Counted from the first letter of the stretch, positions 1-8,938 are shown. The stretch is 64,000 bases of DNA from Rhodobacter sp. SY28-1 (GCF_005222785.1 NZ_STGH01000003.1:310001-374000); one strand, 5' to 3'. Notes: a model not told the origin generated them from the letters alone. Numbers and translations are program-made.

Positions 1-1
1 T

Positions 2-541
2 CCGGGTGGGGCGACCAATCACGGGGTGACCATCGGGACGTTGCGGCGGCTGGGGATCGACGTGAACCGCGACACGCGGATCGATGTGGCCGATGTGAAG
101 GCTCTGACCCGGAAACAGGCGGTCGAGATCTATCTGAAGCACTATTTCGAGGGGCCGGGGATCGCGGCGCTGCCCGAGGTGCTGCAGGCGAGTGTCTTCG
201 ACATGTACGTCAATGCCGGCGGGAACGCAGTGAAGATCCTGCAGCGCTTGCTGTCGGACATGGGCTTTCCCTGTGACCCGGATGGCGCCATCGGGCCGCA
301 GACGATCCGGGCGGCGCAGATGGCCTATGAGGCGGCGCCGTCGCATCTGCCGGATGCCTACGGGATCGCGCGGCGGAACTACTATTATGCGCTTGCCGAC
401 AAGCGACCGGCGAGCCGGAAGTTCGCCCGGGCGCGGGATGGCGGCAAGGGGGGCTGGATCAAGCGGGCAGAGGAGTTCATCTCTCCGAAATATCACCTGA
501 CCGAGGCGCAGCACCGGGCGCGGGTGTCGGCATGGGGATGA
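2..541 (+). CDS. GTA-type endolysin (GH108 N-acetylmuramidase), 5' end cut by window
   Basis: The frame is open from the first bases, so the start lies outside the window and 179 residues are visible. The first visible residues, PGGATNHGVT, are the core of the glycoside hydrolase 108 lysozyme motif; the catalytic Glu would lie just upstream, out of view. The C-terminal half (DPDGAIGPQTIRAA region) matches the peptidoglycan-binding domain that accompanies GH108. In Rhodobacter capsulatus a GH108 endolysin followed by a 3-TM holin is the lysis cassette that releases gene transfer agent particles, encoded away from the main GTA cluster. Here the stop overlaps the downstream holin start, so the two are translationally coupled. 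A GTG at 26 is internal, not the true start. The GTA role is inferred from family and pairing. Confidence 0.88.
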   Translation, partial: PGGATNHGVTIGTLRRLGIDVNRDTRIDVADVKALTRKQAVEIYLKHYFEGPGIAALPEVLQASVFDMYVNAGGNAVKILQRLLSDMGFPCDPDGAIGPQTIRAAQMAYEAAPSHLPDAYGIARRNYYYALADKRPASRKFARARDGGKGGWIKRAEEFISPKYHLTEAQHRARVSAWG

Positions 542-1005
542 TCGGCAAGCTCGTTGGTGCTCCGGGCGCGGTGACGGCGCTGGGCGAGGCGGCGAAGGGG
601 GTGGCAGAGGTCTTCGTGCCCAGTTCCACCAAGCGGATGGAACTGTCGGCGGACGCGCAGATGGCGGCGCTGCGGCAGTTGGGGGAGGAGTACCAACACC
701 CAGCGCTGTCCTGGTTCGACCGGCTGGTGAACGGGTTGAACCGTTTGCCGCGGCCGTTCCTGGCCTTCGGGACCATCGGGCTTTTCGTCTATGCGATGGT
801 GGACCCGCAGGCCTTTGCCTTCCGGATGGTGGGGCTGAACGCGGTGCCCGAGCCCTTGTGGTGGCTCTTGGGCGCGATTGTCGCCTTCTACTTCGGGGCG
901 AGGGAGACGCATTACTTCCGCAACCGGGCGGTGGTGTCCCCCTTTGCCGGATCGGCGGCGGAGCCGGAGGAGAACGCGGCGCTGGAGGAGTGGCGGCGGG
1001 GCTGA
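532..1005 (+). CDS. GTA-type holin (3-TM holin family)
   Basis: 157-residue membrane protein that would make inner-membrane lesions through which the upstream endolysin reaches peptidoglycan. An amphipathic N-terminal stretch of about 65 residues is followed by hydrophobic segments near residues 78-95 (FLAFGTIGLFVYAMV) and 108-124 (LWWLLGAIVAFYFG), with an acidic tail (EPEENAALEEW). This is the layout of the 'GTA holin 3TM' family. It overlaps the endolysin by 10 nt; a second ATG at 538 would give the classic ATGA overlap, so either start is possible. No other phage-type gene is visible here. It is followed after 57 nt by argS. Confidence 0.85.
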   Translation: MGMIGKLVGAPGAVTALGEAAKGVAEVFVPSSTKRMELSADAQMAALRQLGEEYQHPALSWFDRLVNGLNRLPRPFLAFGTIGLFVYAMVDPQAFAFRMVGLNAVPEPLWWLLGAIVAFYFGARETHYFRNRAVVSPFAGSAAEPEENAALEEWRRG

Positions 1006-1062
1006 AGCTTGACCTCTGATCGGGCCTCTGGCATGGCCATGGGCATCAGAGGATGTGATCAA

Positions 1063-2805
1063 ATGAACCTGTTCGCCGATATCCGTGAGCTTGTGGTGGC
1101 CGAGCTGGAGGCGTTGATGGCCTCGGGCGTATTGCCGTCGGGGCTGGACCTGTCTGCCGTCGCGGTCGAGCCGCCGCGCGATGCGGGGCATGGCGAGATG
1201 GCGACCAATGCGGCGATGGTGCTGGCGAAACCGGCGGGGATGCAGCCTCGGGCGATTGCGGACGCGCTGGCGTTGCGGCTGATGGAGGACCCGCGCGTGG
1301 CGGGGGCCGATGTCGCGGGGCCGGGGTTCCTGAACCTGCGGCTGGAGCCTGCGGCCTGGCAGGGGCTGGTGCGGGCGGTGCTGGAGCAGGGGACGGGCTA
1401 TGGCCGGTCCGTCATGGGTGCGGGGCGCAAGGTCAACGTCGAGTTCGTGAGCGCGAACCCCACGGGTCCGATGCATGTGGCCCATGCCCGGGGCGCCGTG
1501 GTGGGAGATGCGCTGGCGGCGCTCTTGGACTTCGCAGGCTATGCGGTCACGCGCGAGTATTACATCAACGATGGCGGCGGGCAGGTCGATGTGCTGGCCC
1601 GGTCGGCCTTTGAGCGGTATCGCGAGGCGCATGGGCTTAGCCCCGAGATCGCCGAGGGGCTGTATCCGGGGGATTACCTGATCCCGGTGGGTGAGGCGCT
1701 GAAGGCCAAGTATGGCGACAGCCTGCTGAATCAGCCGGAAAGCGTCTGGCTTGCGGATGTGCGGGTGTTTTCCACCGACATGATGATGGCGATGATCCGC
1801 GAGGATCTGGCCGCGCTGGGCGTCAAGATGGATGTCTATTCCTCGGAGAAGGCGCTTTACGGCACGGGCCAGATCGAAGCGGCGATCGAGCGGTTGAAGG
1901 GGCTGGGGCTGATCTATCAGGGCGTGCTGGAGCCGCCGAAGGGCAAGGCGCCCGAGGATTGGGAGCCGCGGGAGCAGACGCTGTTCCGCTCGACCTCGTT
2001 CGGGGATGACCAGGACCGGCCGGTTCAGAAGTCGGATGGCAGCTGGACCTATTTCGCGCCGGATATTGCCTATCACTTCAACAAGGTGCAGCGCGGGTTT
2101 GACGAGCTGATCAACATCTTCGGCGCGGACCATTCGGGCTATGTCAAGCGGCTGAAAGCTGTGGTCAGCGCGCTGTCGGAGAACAGGGTCGCGCTGGACA
2201 TCAAGCTGATCCAGCTGGTCAAGCTTCTGAAGGGCGGGCAGATCGTCAAGATGTCCAAGCGCGCGGGGACCTTCGTCACCCTGCGTGATCTGATTGACGA
2301 GGTGGGGCCGGATGTCGTCCGCTTTGTCATGCTGACGCGGAAGAACGACGTCGCGCTGGACTTCGACTTCGACAAGGTGACCGAACAGTCGAAGGACAAC
2401 CCGGTCTTCTACGTCCAGTATGCCAATGCCCGGGTGAACAGCATCCTGCGCAAGGCGCGCGACTCGGGGCTGGATGTGAGCGATGCCTCGCTTTCGGCAG
2501 CGCATCTGGCGCATCTCGGCCACGAGGCGGAGCTGGAAGTCATCCGCAAGCTGGGCGAATGGCCGCGGCTGGTGGAAATCGCCGCCAAGGGGCACGAGCC
2601 GCACCGCGTGGCCTTCTACCTTTATGAACTCGCATCTGACTTCCACGGGTTGTGGAACAGGGGCAACGATGACGACAGCTTGCGGTTCATCCAGGGGGAT
2701 ACCGCAATTTCTGCGGCAAAAATCGCCCTCGTGCGGGCCGTGGGCGTTGTTATTTGCGCAGGCCTTGGTATCCTTGGCGTGACCCCGGTCGAGGAAATGC
2801 GCTGA
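1063..2805 (+). CDS. argS: arginyl-tRNA synthetase
   Basis: Class I aminoacyl-tRNA synthetase that charges tRNA-Arg with arginine. The N-terminal additional domain (about residues 1-110) is followed by the nucleotide-binding signature [14 protein letters not shown], where HVAH at about 138-141 is the HIGH-box variant, and by KMSKR at about 396-400. The C-terminal DALR-type anticodon-binding domain begins around residue 450. Length is 580 residues, normal for the family. The ATG at 1063 is chosen over an in-frame ATG at 1009 because an AGAGGA Shine-Dalgarno lies just upstream and the protein then begins [10 protein letters not shown] as expected. It is probably the first gene of the run leading into the SPOR-domain gene. 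Confidence 0.96.
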   Translation: MNLFADIRELVVAELEALMASGVLPSGLDLSAVAVEPPRDAGHGEMATNAAMVLAKPAGMQPRAIADALALRLMEDPRVAGADVAGPGFLNLRLEPAAWQGLVRAVLEQGTGYGRSVMGAGRKVNVEFVSANPTGPMHVAHARGAVVGDALAALLDFAGYAVTREYYINDGGGQVDVLARSAFERYREAHGLSPEIAEGLYPGDYLIPVGEALKAKYGDSLLNQPESVWLADVRVFSTDMMMAMIREDLAALGVKMDVYSSEKALYGTGQIEAAIERLKGLGLIYQGVLEPPKGKAPEDWEPREQTLFRSTSFGDDQDRPVQKSDGSWTYFAPDIAYHFNKVQRGFDELINIFGADHSGYVKRLKAVVSALSENRVALDIKLIQLVKLLKGGQIVKMSKRAGTFVTLRDLIDEVGPDVVRFVMLTRKNDVALDFDFDKVTEQSKDNPVFYVQYANARVNSILRKARDSGLDVSDASLSAAHLAHLGHEAELEVIRKLGEWPRLVEIAAKGHEPHRVAFYLYELASDFHGLWNRGNDDDSLRFIQGDTAISAAKIALVRAVGVVICAGLGILGVTPVEEMR

Positions 2806-2878
2806 CCAACAGCGACCGTCCGGGCTTGAGGCGTGAGTGCAGAGGTGGATCAACCGCCTCGCCAAGCAGGGGCAGCAG

Positions 2879-3862
2879 ATGGCGGACGCGGATTATGACT
2901 TCGGCGGCGGCTATTCTCATGACGAGGCAGCGCCTCGACGTGGTGTACGCGACATCCAGTCCGCTGCGAAAGTGCAGCGAACGATCAACCTAGCCGGCGC
3001 GCTGACCTCGGTTGCGCTGGTGGTTGGCTTTGGCATCTGGGGCTACAAGCTGGCGGTCCGAGACGTGAACGGTGTCCCGGTCATCCAGGCGATGGAAGGG
3101 CCGATGCGCATCGCCCCGGCCGACCCCGGGGGAGAGATTGCCGATCATCAGGGTCTGGCCGTCAACGATGTGGCCGAGGCCGGGGTGGCGACTCCGCCGC
3201 CCGAAAAGCTGATCCTTGCGCCGCGCCCGATGGAACTTGCAGCCGAGGATACCTCGGGTCTGGCCGGACCGATGCAGCCGGGGCTGACCGAAGCCTCGGC
3301 CCCGACCGGGATGCTGGTCCCCGGCGCCGACCTGGCGCTTGCCGCCGCCCCGCCGACAGAAAGTGCCGATCCGACCGAGGTGGCAATCGATGCCGCCCTT
3401 GCCGAAGCGCTGGGCGAGATCCCGGATGCGGCCCTGGTCGTTCCTGTTGCAGACCCTGCGGTGGAGATGATCGAGGAGCCTGCGCCGGAAGGGGCGATCC
3501 TGGCCTCAATCCGGCCGAAGGCACGCCCGGGGGCACGGGCCGAAACGGCGGCTCCGGCGGAAATGGCGACCTTGCCCGCGGCGAACGAGATTGACCCGGC
3601 GACGATCACCCCCGGCACGCGACTGGTGCAGTTCGGGACCTACGACACCGCTGACGAGGCACGCGCGGCCTGGGCGGTCCTGCAGGGCCGGTTTGGCGAG
3701 TTGATGACCGAGAAGGCCATGGTGGTGCAGCCAGCCGAAAGCGGCGGGCGTACCTTCTATCGGCTGCGCGCGCATGGCTTTGACGGCGAGGATGACGCCC
3801 GGCGGTTCTGCTCGGCCATCATTGCCGAACATCCGACCTGCATTCCGGTGCCGCACAAATGA
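2879..3862 (+). CDS. SPOR-domain envelope protein
   Basis: Predicted single-pass inner-membrane protein whose C-terminal SPOR domain binds denuded septal peptidoglycan. Start 2879 gives 327 residues: a short cytosolic N terminus, one transmembrane helix at about 37-58 (ALTSVALVVGFGIWGYKLA), a long Pro/Ala/Glu-rich periplasmic linker and a SPOR fold in the last 80 residues (GTRLVQFGTY ... GRTFYRLRAHGF). An in-frame GTG at 2837 would add 14 residues (MQRWINRLAK) and cannot be excluded. The stop overlaps the nagZ start (ATGA at 3859). Position between argS and nagZ is typical of Rhodobacterales and suggests a cell-wall or division role. The exact partner is unknown. Confidence 0.85.
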   Translation: MADADYDFGGGYSHDEAAPRRGVRDIQSAAKVQRTINLAGALTSVALVVGFGIWGYKLAVRDVNGVPVIQAMEGPMRIAPADPGGEIADHQGLAVNDVAEAGVATPPPEKLILAPRPMELAAEDTSGLAGPMQPGLTEASAPTGMLVPGADLALAAAPPTESADPTEVAIDAALAEALGEIPDAALVVPVADPAVEMIEEPAPEGAILASIRPKARPGARAETAAPAEMATLPAANEIDPATITPGTRLVQFGTYDTADEARAAWAVLQGRFGELMTEKAMVVQPAESGGRTFYRLRAHGFDGEDDARRFCSAIIAEHPTCIPVPHK

Positions 3863-4854
3863 CCGTCGGGTCCGGCGCGACGATCTTCGGCTGTGCCGGG
3901 CCAAGGCTGCTGCCCGCCGAGCGCGCCTTCTACCAGGATGCCGACCCGTTCGGCTTCATCCTGTTCGCCCGCAACGTTGAGGACCCCGACCAGTTGCGCC
4001 GCCTGACCGGTGATCTGCGCGAGGCGGTGGGCCGCAATGCGCCGATCCTGGTCGATCAGGAAGGGGGCCGGGTGCAGCGGCTGCGCAGCCCCCATTGGCG
4101 CGAATGGAGCCCACCCCTTGACACCGTGGATGCGGCGGGTTCGCTGGAGGCAGCAGAACGCACCATGCGGCTACGTGCCATGGTGATTGCGGCCGAACTT
4201 GCAGCCGTGGGGATTGATGCCGACTGCATCCCGACGCTGGACGTGGTGCGGCCGGAAACGCATCCCTTTCTGATGAACCGCTGCTATGGCCGCGACCCGG
4301 AAACCGTGGCGCGCATCGGTCGGGCCGTGGCCGAGGGACTGATGGCGGGTGGCGTGCTGCCGGTGATGAAGCACATGCCGGGGCATGGGCTTTCCCATGT
4401 CGACACCCATCACGACTTGCCGACGGTGACCGTGCCGCTGGACGAATTGACCGCAGTGGACTTCGCGCCGTTCCGGGCCCTGGCTGATCTGCCGATGGCG
4501 ATGACCGCGCATCTGGTCTTTGCCGCGCTGGATGCCGACCGGCCTGCGACCCAGTCCCCCACAACGATCCGGCTGATCCGCGAGGAGATCGGTTTCAAGG
4601 GACTGCTCATGTCGGACGATCTGAACATGCAGGCGCTGGCCGGGACACTGGGGGACCGCACGGCGCGGACGATTGCGGCGGGGGTGGACATCGCTTTGCA
4701 CTGCAAGGGCGACATGGCAGAGATGGTCGAGGTGGCCGGGGCAGCGGGCCGGATGGGACCGGCGGCGCGGGCGCGGGCCGAGGCGGCTGTCGCGGCGCGG
4801 CGTCCGGCGACGGGGGATGTGACGGCGGCGCTGGCGGAACTGGCGCATGGCTGA
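3859..4854 (+). CDS. nagZ: beta-N-acetylhexosaminidase NagZ (GH3)
   Basis: Cytoplasmic GH3 enzyme that removes GlcNAc from GlcNAc-anhydroMurNAc peptides during peptidoglycan recycling. The 331-residue length is normal. Visible signatures are VDQEGGRVQRL (about 65-75), the family motif KHMPGHG at 171-177 followed by HVDTHHDLP containing the Asp/His dyad loop, and the nucleophile Asp in MSDDLNMQAL at about 253. It overlaps the SPOR gene by 4 nt and scpA by 8 nt, indicating one transcript. The mix of a wall-recycling enzyme and chromosome-segregation genes is a conserved Rhodobacteraceae order and not evidence of a shared pathway. Confidence 0.95.
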   Translation: MTVGSGATIFGCAGPRLLPAERAFYQDADPFGFILFARNVEDPDQLRRLTGDLREAVGRNAPILVDQEGGRVQRLRSPHWREWSPPLDTVDAAGSLEAAERTMRLRAMVIAAELAAVGIDADCIPTLDVVRPETHPFLMNRCYGRDPETVARIGRAVAEGLMAGGVLPVMKHMPGHGLSHVDTHHDLPTVTVPLDELTAVDFAPFRALADLPMAMTAHLVFAALDADRPATQSPTTIRLIREEIGFKGLLMSDDLNMQALAGTLGDRTARTIAAGVDIALHCKGDMAEMVEVAGAAGRMGPAARARAEAAVAARRPATGDVTAALAELAHG

Positions 4855-5635
4855 GGAAGACTGGGACCAGCCCGAGCGCATTGCTCCCGAGGATCGGTTG
4901 GCGGCCGAGGCCCTGATCGTCGATGTCGACGGTTTCGAGGGGCCTTTGGACCTGCTGCTGACGTTGAGCCGGACGCAGAAGGTCGATCTGCGGAAGATTT
5001 CCGTCCTGAAGCTGGCCGAGCAATATCTGGGCTTTGTCGAGCAGGCGCGGTCGTTGCGGATCGAGCTGGCGGCGGACTATCTGGTGATGGCGGCCTGGCT
5101 CGCCTTCCTGAAGTCGCGACTGCTGCTGCCGCCAGAGCCGGGGGACGAGGGGCCAAGCGCCGAAGACCTCGCGGCGCATCTGGCGTTCCAGCTGGAGCGG
5201 CTGCAGGCGATGCGCGATGCGGCGGCGCGGCTGATGGGGCGCGACCAGCTGGGACGGGATTTCTTTGCGCGCGGCATCCCCGAGGACATGACACACCAGA
5301 AGAAGGTCAAGTGGACGGCGACGCTCTTGGACCTGATGCGGGCCTATGCGCAGATCAGGACGAAGGACGAGTTCCGGCCCTTTGTGCTGGACCGGGAACA
5401 TGTCTACACGATGGAGCAGGCGCTGGACCGGATGCGCGGGTTGATCGGCTATGCTGGCGACTGGGCGACGCTGATCAGCTTTCTGCCCGAGGGGTGGGAT
5501 GCGACCCCGATGGCGCGGCGGTCCTCGCTGGCGGCGCATTTCGCGGCGGTGCTGGAGCTGGCCAAGCGGGGGCAGGTGGTGCTGCGGCAGGGCGAGACCT
5601 TTGCCCCCATCGAACTGCGGCTGAAGGACGGATGA
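4847..5635 (+). CDS. scpA: segregation and condensation protein A
   Basis: Kleisin subunit of the Smc-ScpAB condensin-like complex that organises and separates chromosomes. The 262-residue protein has the ScpA N-terminal signature FEGPLDLLLTLSRTQKVDL (about 26-44), which contacts the SMC neck, and a C-terminal winged-helix region ending near RQGETFAPIELRLKDG. It starts 8 nt inside nagZ and its stop overlaps the scpB start, so the proteins are probably made at a fixed ratio. No smc gene is in the window. Confidence 0.95.
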   Translation: MAEEDWDQPERIAPEDRLAAEALIVDVDGFEGPLDLLLTLSRTQKVDLRKISVLKLAEQYLGFVEQARSLRIELAADYLVMAAWLAFLKSRLLLPPEPGDEGPSAEDLAAHLAFQLERLQAMRDAAARLMGRDQLGRDFFARGIPEDMTHQKKVKWTATLLDLMRAYAQIRTKDEFRPFVLDREHVYTMEQALDRMRGLIGYAGDWATLISFLPEGWDATPMARRSSLAAHFAAVLELAKRGQVVLRQGETFAPIELRLKDG

Positions 5636-6279
5636 TGGCGACCGAGGACGTGGCAGAGGAAAGCCTGTTCGACGCCCCGCCGATGGGCGAGCAGGAACGA
5701 ATGGTCGAGGCGATCCTGTTCGCGTCCGCCGAGCCGGTGACGCTGGCCGAATTGCAGGCACGGATGCCGCATGGCGCGGACCCAGCCGAGGCGCTGGTCT
5801 ATCTGAAGAAGCGGTATGAGGGGCGGGGGGTGAACCTGGTGCGGGTGGGCGATGCCTATGCGTTCCGCACCGCTCCGGACCTGGGGTTCCTGATGCGGCG
5901 CGAGACGGTCGAGGTGCGGAAGCTGTCCCGCGCCGCGATCGAGACGTTGGCGATCATCGCCTATCACCAGCCGGTCACGCGGGCGGAAATCGAGGAAATC
6001 CGCGGGGTTGCGGTCAGCCGGGGAACGGTGGACCAACTGCTGGAGCTGGACTGGATCCGGCTGGGGCGGCGGCGGATGACGCCGGGGCGGCCGGTGACCT
6101 TTGTGGTGACGGAAGCGTTCCTCGATCACTTTGGCCTCGAATCCGCCCGCGATCTGCCGGGGCTGAAGGAGTTGCGCGCAGCTGGGTTGCTGGACAACCG
6201 GCCTGCTCCGGGGCAGGCTTTGGCGTCCGACGACGAGGACGAGGCCACGACCGGCCAGAGCGAGCTGTTCGAGGACTGA
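5632..6279 (+). CDS. scpB: segregation and condensation protein B
   Basis: Winged-helix dimer that binds ScpA and regulates the Smc ATPase. The 215-residue product carries the ScpB pattern MVEAILFASAEPVTLAEL followed by LSRAAIETLAIIAYHQPVTR and RGVAVSRGTVDQLLE. Tandem ATGs at 5632 and 5635 overlap the scpA stop (ATGA), so the start falls on one of these. The reading frame stays open upstream to about 5311, but that part is a shadow of scpA. The acidic C-terminal tail (DDEDEATTGQSELFED) is variable within the family. Confidence 0.95.
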   Translation: MMATEDVAEESLFDAPPMGEQERMVEAILFASAEPVTLAELQARMPHGADPAEALVYLKKRYEGRGVNLVRVGDAYAFRTAPDLGFLMRRETVEVRKLSRAAIETLAIIAYHQPVTRAEIEEIRGVAVSRGTVDQLLELDWIRLGRRRMTPGRPVTFVVTEAFLDHFGLESARDLPGLKELRAAGLLDNRPAPGQALASDDEDEATTGQSELFED

Positions 6280-6291
6280 GGGGAGTGCGGG

Positions 6292-6492
6292 ATGGATCTG
6301 AACGGGCTTTTCAACATGCTTGCCAAGATGTTCGTCCGCAGCGCCGTGGATGCGGGCGTGGATTATGCCGCGCGGAAGGGCAAGCCCGAGGCTGAACTGA
6401 CCCCGGAAGAACGGGAACAGGCCAAGCGCGCGCGTGACATGGCGCAGCGGGCCAGGGAGATCCAGAAGGCTACCCGCCGCCTTTGGCGCTAA
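6292..6492 (+). CDS. small conserved helical protein downstream of scpB
   Basis: 66-residue protein beginning MDLNGLFNMLAKMF, with a good Shine-Dalgarno (AGGGGAG) 12 nt after scpB. The N-terminal 20 residues are amphipathic. The rest is highly charged (TPEEREQAKRARDMAQRAREI) and likely a basic helix or coiled coil. It is not TatA: it lacks the FG-P hinge and the TatA-type membrane helix. The operon position suggests co-transcription with scpAB. The function is not known to me. Its last 23 nt overlap the tail of the convergent gene on the other strand. Confidence 0.65.
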   Translation: MDLNGLFNMLAKMFVRSAVDAGVDYAARKGKPEAELTPEEREQAKRARDMAQRAREIQKATRRLWR

Positions 6493-6943
6493 GCCCGCAA
6501 GGGCGGTCAAGGCCGAGCGAGACAAGGGTCCGCGACAGCGGCGCGGGCAGGTCGAGACCGGGCTGGAGATACAGCCCCGAGGCAAGCTGGTCATCGAGGC
6601 GGGTCATCCAGGTGACCGACAGGAACGGCGCGGGGGGCTGGCGGGAATGATAGGCATCGACCGAGCCAAGATCCCCCGCGACCAGTGCCTGCAGACCGGA
6701 GGTAACGGCCTCAAGCTCGGCCCGTGTCGCCCGCCACCGCATCGGTTCCGGGCCGGGCATCCCCGCTCCGGTGACATGCACCAGGCTGATCCAGCCGTTC
6801 GATACCGCGAAGGTGCAAGACACCATATGATCGGGCGAGGAGTCGGGCCAGACCTCGAAGGTCAGGCGATTGGCGCAAGCGGGCAGGGCGGTCAGAATGG
6901 CCGCGATGCCCAGCACCAGACCCTGAAAGCGCGACCGCCGCAT
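6470..6943 (-). CDS. secreted or lipoprotein hypothetical, 157 aa
   Basis: N-terminal signal sequence (MRRSRFQGLVLGIAAILTALPACAN); the LPAC site could be a lipobox or simply lie near a signal peptidase I site, so the protein is periplasmic or membrane-anchored. The mature part has alternating hydrophobic strands (RLTFEVWPDSSPDHMVSC, GWISLVHVTGAG) and no recognised motif. Start supported by GGGAGGG upstream. Convergent with and overlapping the small gene after scpB. I do not recognise the family. Confidence 0.6.
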   Translation of the reverse strand: MRRSRFQGLVLGIAAILTALPACANRLTFEVWPDSSPDHMVSCTFAVSNGWISLVHVTGAGMPGPEPMRWRATRAELEAVTSGLQALVAGDLGSVDAYHSRQPPAPFLSVTWMTRLDDQLASGLYLQPGLDLPAPLSRTLVSLGLDRPCGLSAKGGG

Positions 6944-6990
6944 GGGCGACCCTCCCGGTCCTTGCGGGAGAGGTTAGCACAGAACCCGCG

Positions 6991-8070
6991 TCAGGCGGAC
7001 CGGAATTGCTTGGCCAGTTTCAGCCCCTGGCCCTGATAGTTCGAGGCGATCCCCGCGCCATACAGCGTCTCGGGCCGTTCGGACATCCGTTCATAGACCA
7101 GCCGCCCGACGACCTGCCCATGTTCAAGGACGAAAGGCGCCTCGTGGCAGCGGACTTCCAGGACCCCACGCGAGCCTGCGCCCCCGGCGGCGGCATGGCC
7201 GAAACCGGGGTCGAAGAAGCCCGCGTAGTGGACGCGGAATTCGCCGACCATCGCCAGATAGGGGGCCATTTCGGCGGCATAGTCGGGGGGGATCGTCACC
7301 GCCTCGCGGCTGACGAGGATGTAGAAGGCGCCGGGATCGAGGATGATGCGGCCATCGCTTGAGTGCAGTTCTTCCCAGAAGTCGGCGGCCGGGTAGTGGC
7401 CGATCTTGTCCAGATCGACGACGCCGGTGTGCGGCTTGGCGCGGTAGCCGACCAAGGTGCCCTTGGCGGGCTTGAGGTCGACCGAGAAGCCCAAGCCTTC
7501 GGAAATCACCGCATTGCCCGAAACCAGCGGGTCCTGGGCGTGCAGCGCAGTCAGTTCGGCATCCGACAGGACGGCCTGCCCCTGCCGGAAGCGAATCTGG
7601 TTCAGCCGCTGGCCTTCGTGGACCAGCACGGAAAAGCTGCGCGGGCAGACCTCGGCATACAAGGGGCCGGTGTAGCCTTCGGGGATGCGGTCGAATTCCG
7701 TGCCGCCATCGGTGATCGTGCGGGTCAGAAGGTCCAGTCTGCCAGAGGAGCTTTTCGCATTGGCGACGGCGGTGATCCCGGCAGGCAGAGCCAACTCCTC
7801 AGCCAGCGGTATGACATAGACGCAGTTCTTTTCCAGGACCGCGCCCTCGGCGAGGTTCACTTTGTGCATGGTGAATTCATCCAGCCGGTCCTGCACCCGG
7901 CGACCATGTCCGGCCAGGAACGAGGCGCGGACCCGGTAGGCGACAGGGCCAAGCCGCAGGTCAAGGCTGGCAGGCTGGATCTGGTCGTCCCGGATCGCGG
8001 GGCTGGCGGAAAGGGCCTTGTCGGCAATCAGGCGGCGCAGGGCTTGTGCGGGCAGAACTCCGGATGTCAT
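6991..8070 (-). CDS. dcd: dCTP deaminase, tandem-fused alphaproteobacterial type
   Basis: Converts dCTP to dUTP plus ammonia, feeding dTMP synthesis. At 359 residues it is about twice the usual trimeric Dcd (about 190). Two dUTPase-like folds can be traced. The first has AKSSSGRLDLLTRTITDGG and YAEVCPRSFSVLVHEGQRLNQIRF, equivalent to the Dcd core. The second has GFFDPGFGHAAAGG, HEAPFVLEHGQVVGRLVYERM and a C-terminal YQGQGLKLAKQF resembling the Dcd tail. This double-length form is a known separate alphaproteobacterial family. The gene is preceded on the minus strand by tRNA-Pro and a hairpin terminator, so it needs its own promoter in a gap of under 30 bp or readthrough from the tRNA. Confidence 0.88.
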   Translation of the reverse strand: MTSGVLPAQALRRLIADKALSASPAIRDDQIQPASLDLRLGPVAYRVRASFLAGHGRRVQDRLDEFTMHKVNLAEGAVLEKNCVYVIPLAEELALPAGITAVANAKSSSGRLDLLTRTITDGGTEFDRIPEGYTGPLYAEVCPRSFSVLVHEGQRLNQIRFRQGQAVLSDAELTALHAQDPLVSGNAVISEGLGFSVDLKPAKGTLVGYRAKPHTGVVDLDKIGHYPAADFWEELHSSDGRIILDPGAFYILVSREAVTIPPDYAAEMAPYLAMVGEFRVHYAGFFDPGFGHAAAGGAGSRGVLEVRCHEAPFVLEHGQVVGRLVYERMSERPETLYGAGIASNYQGQGLKLAKQFRSA

Positions 8071-8095
8071 TGCGTCCCCCCGCGGGCCAGATATG

Positions 8096-8134
8096 AAACC
8101 GCCCGCACTGCCGGGTGGCAGGCGGGCGGGTTTT
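8096..8134 (-). terminator. hairpin terminator after tRNA-Pro
   Basis: Read on the minus strand, a long GC-rich stem (CGCCCGC paired with GCGGGCG) with an inner CTGCC/GGCAG stem ends in GTTTC. It lies 4-40 nt beyond the tRNA-Pro 3' end and 26 nt before the dcd start, so it likely ends the tRNA transcript. The U-run is short, so termination may be partial. Confidence 0.6.
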
Positions 8135-8137
8135 CGA

Positions 8138-8215
8138 TGGTCGGGCCGGAGAGATTCGAACTCTCGACCTCCCGCCCCCCAGACGGACGCGCTAACCAGG
8201 CTGCGCTACGGCCCG
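8138..8215 (-). tRNA. tRNA-Pro (anticodon GGG)
   Basis: 78-nt cloverleaf on the minus strand with encoded CCA. Acceptor stem is CGGGCCG paired with CGGCCCG, D-arm GCGC...GCGC, and anticodon loop CTGGGGG giving GGG, which reads CCC codons (also CCU). The T-arm is GAGAG-TTCGAAT-CTCTC. All arms pair (the anticodon stem includes two G-U pairs). Confidence 0.95.
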
Positions 8216-8275
8216 ACACGGGGCGATACATACTGGTATTCCGGGCCGGTGCAAGCAGGAAAGCACATGAGCGGT

Positions 8276-8929
8276 TCAGTCGCCGGTGCCATCGGCGCGG
8301 GCAGCGAGCCGGGCGCGCAGGGCACGCAGGCGCAGAGCGATGCCGGAGAGTTCGGGCTGGCGGGCCTGCAACGATCCGCGCGGCAATGCCCTGATCAGAC
8401 TGGCAAAAGTCGCGTCATCGCGCGGCGTCGGTTTGCGCGGGGCAGGGGGTGCGGCAAAGGCGGGCGGCGCGTCGAACAGCGGAAGGCCGAATTGCGCCGG
8501 GGGCGCCTTTGGCGGGGGAGCGGCGACAGGGGGCGGGCTGGAAAGCTCCTCCTCGGGATCCTCAACGGCAATGAACCCTGCTTCGGCTTCATCTGTCGCA
8601 ATGTCCGCCACATCAGGCGCGGGCGAAGCCGTGATCGCGAGATCATCGAGGCTGACGCTGTCATCGGTCAGACCTGCGACCTGACGCACGCCATGGTCGC
8701 GCAGAATCTTCTGCACGCCGCGAATCGTCAGGCCTTCGTCATGCAGAAGCCGCTTGATCCCGGTCAGGAGCGCCACGTCCGAGGGGCGATAATAGCGCCG
8801 CCCTCCCGCCCGCTTGACTGGCTTGATCTGCGGAAACCTGCTTTCCCAGAACCGCAGCACATGGGCGGGTGTGTCCAGATGCTCGGCCACCTCGCTGATG
8901 GTGCGGAAGGCGTCGGGCGACTTGTCCAC
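8276..8929 (-). CDS. MerR-family transcriptional regulator
   Basis: 217 residues. An N-terminal MerR winged helix-turn-helix ([59 protein letters not shown], given as positions 8-65) is followed by a short helix and a long Pro/Ala-rich tail without the cysteines of metal-sensing MerR proteins. Lies 10 nt downstream of ihfA on the same strand, an arrangement conserved in Rhodobacteraceae where this regulator trails the plsX-fabH-ihfA operon. Target and ligand are unknown. Confidence 0.85.
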   Translation of the reverse strand: MDKSPDAFRTISEVAEHLDTPAHVLRFWESRFPQIKPVKRAGGRRYYRPSDVALLTGIKRLLHDEGLTIRGVQKILRDHGVRQVAGLTDDSVSLDDLAITASPAPDVADIATDEAEAGFIAVEDPEEELSSPPPVAAPPPKAPPAQFGLPLFDAPPAFAAPPAPRKPTPRDDATFASLIRALPRGSLQARQPELSGIALRLRALRARLAARADGTGD

Positions 8930-8938
8930 CGGTCAGTC

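Noticed and set aside
2-1005. Prophage remnant
   Set aside because: Endolysin and holin belong to GTA-associated families and are followed directly by argS; no integrase, capsid or tail gene is in the window.
493-2865. 790-codon minus-strand open frame across holin and argS
   Set aside because: It mirrors argS codons in a GC-rich genome; the product is His/Arg/Pro-rich with no domain, and argS on the other strand is certain.
6292-6492. TatA, which often follows scpB in this family
   Set aside because: The 66-residue product lacks the TatA membrane helix and FG hinge; only charged helical sequence is seen.
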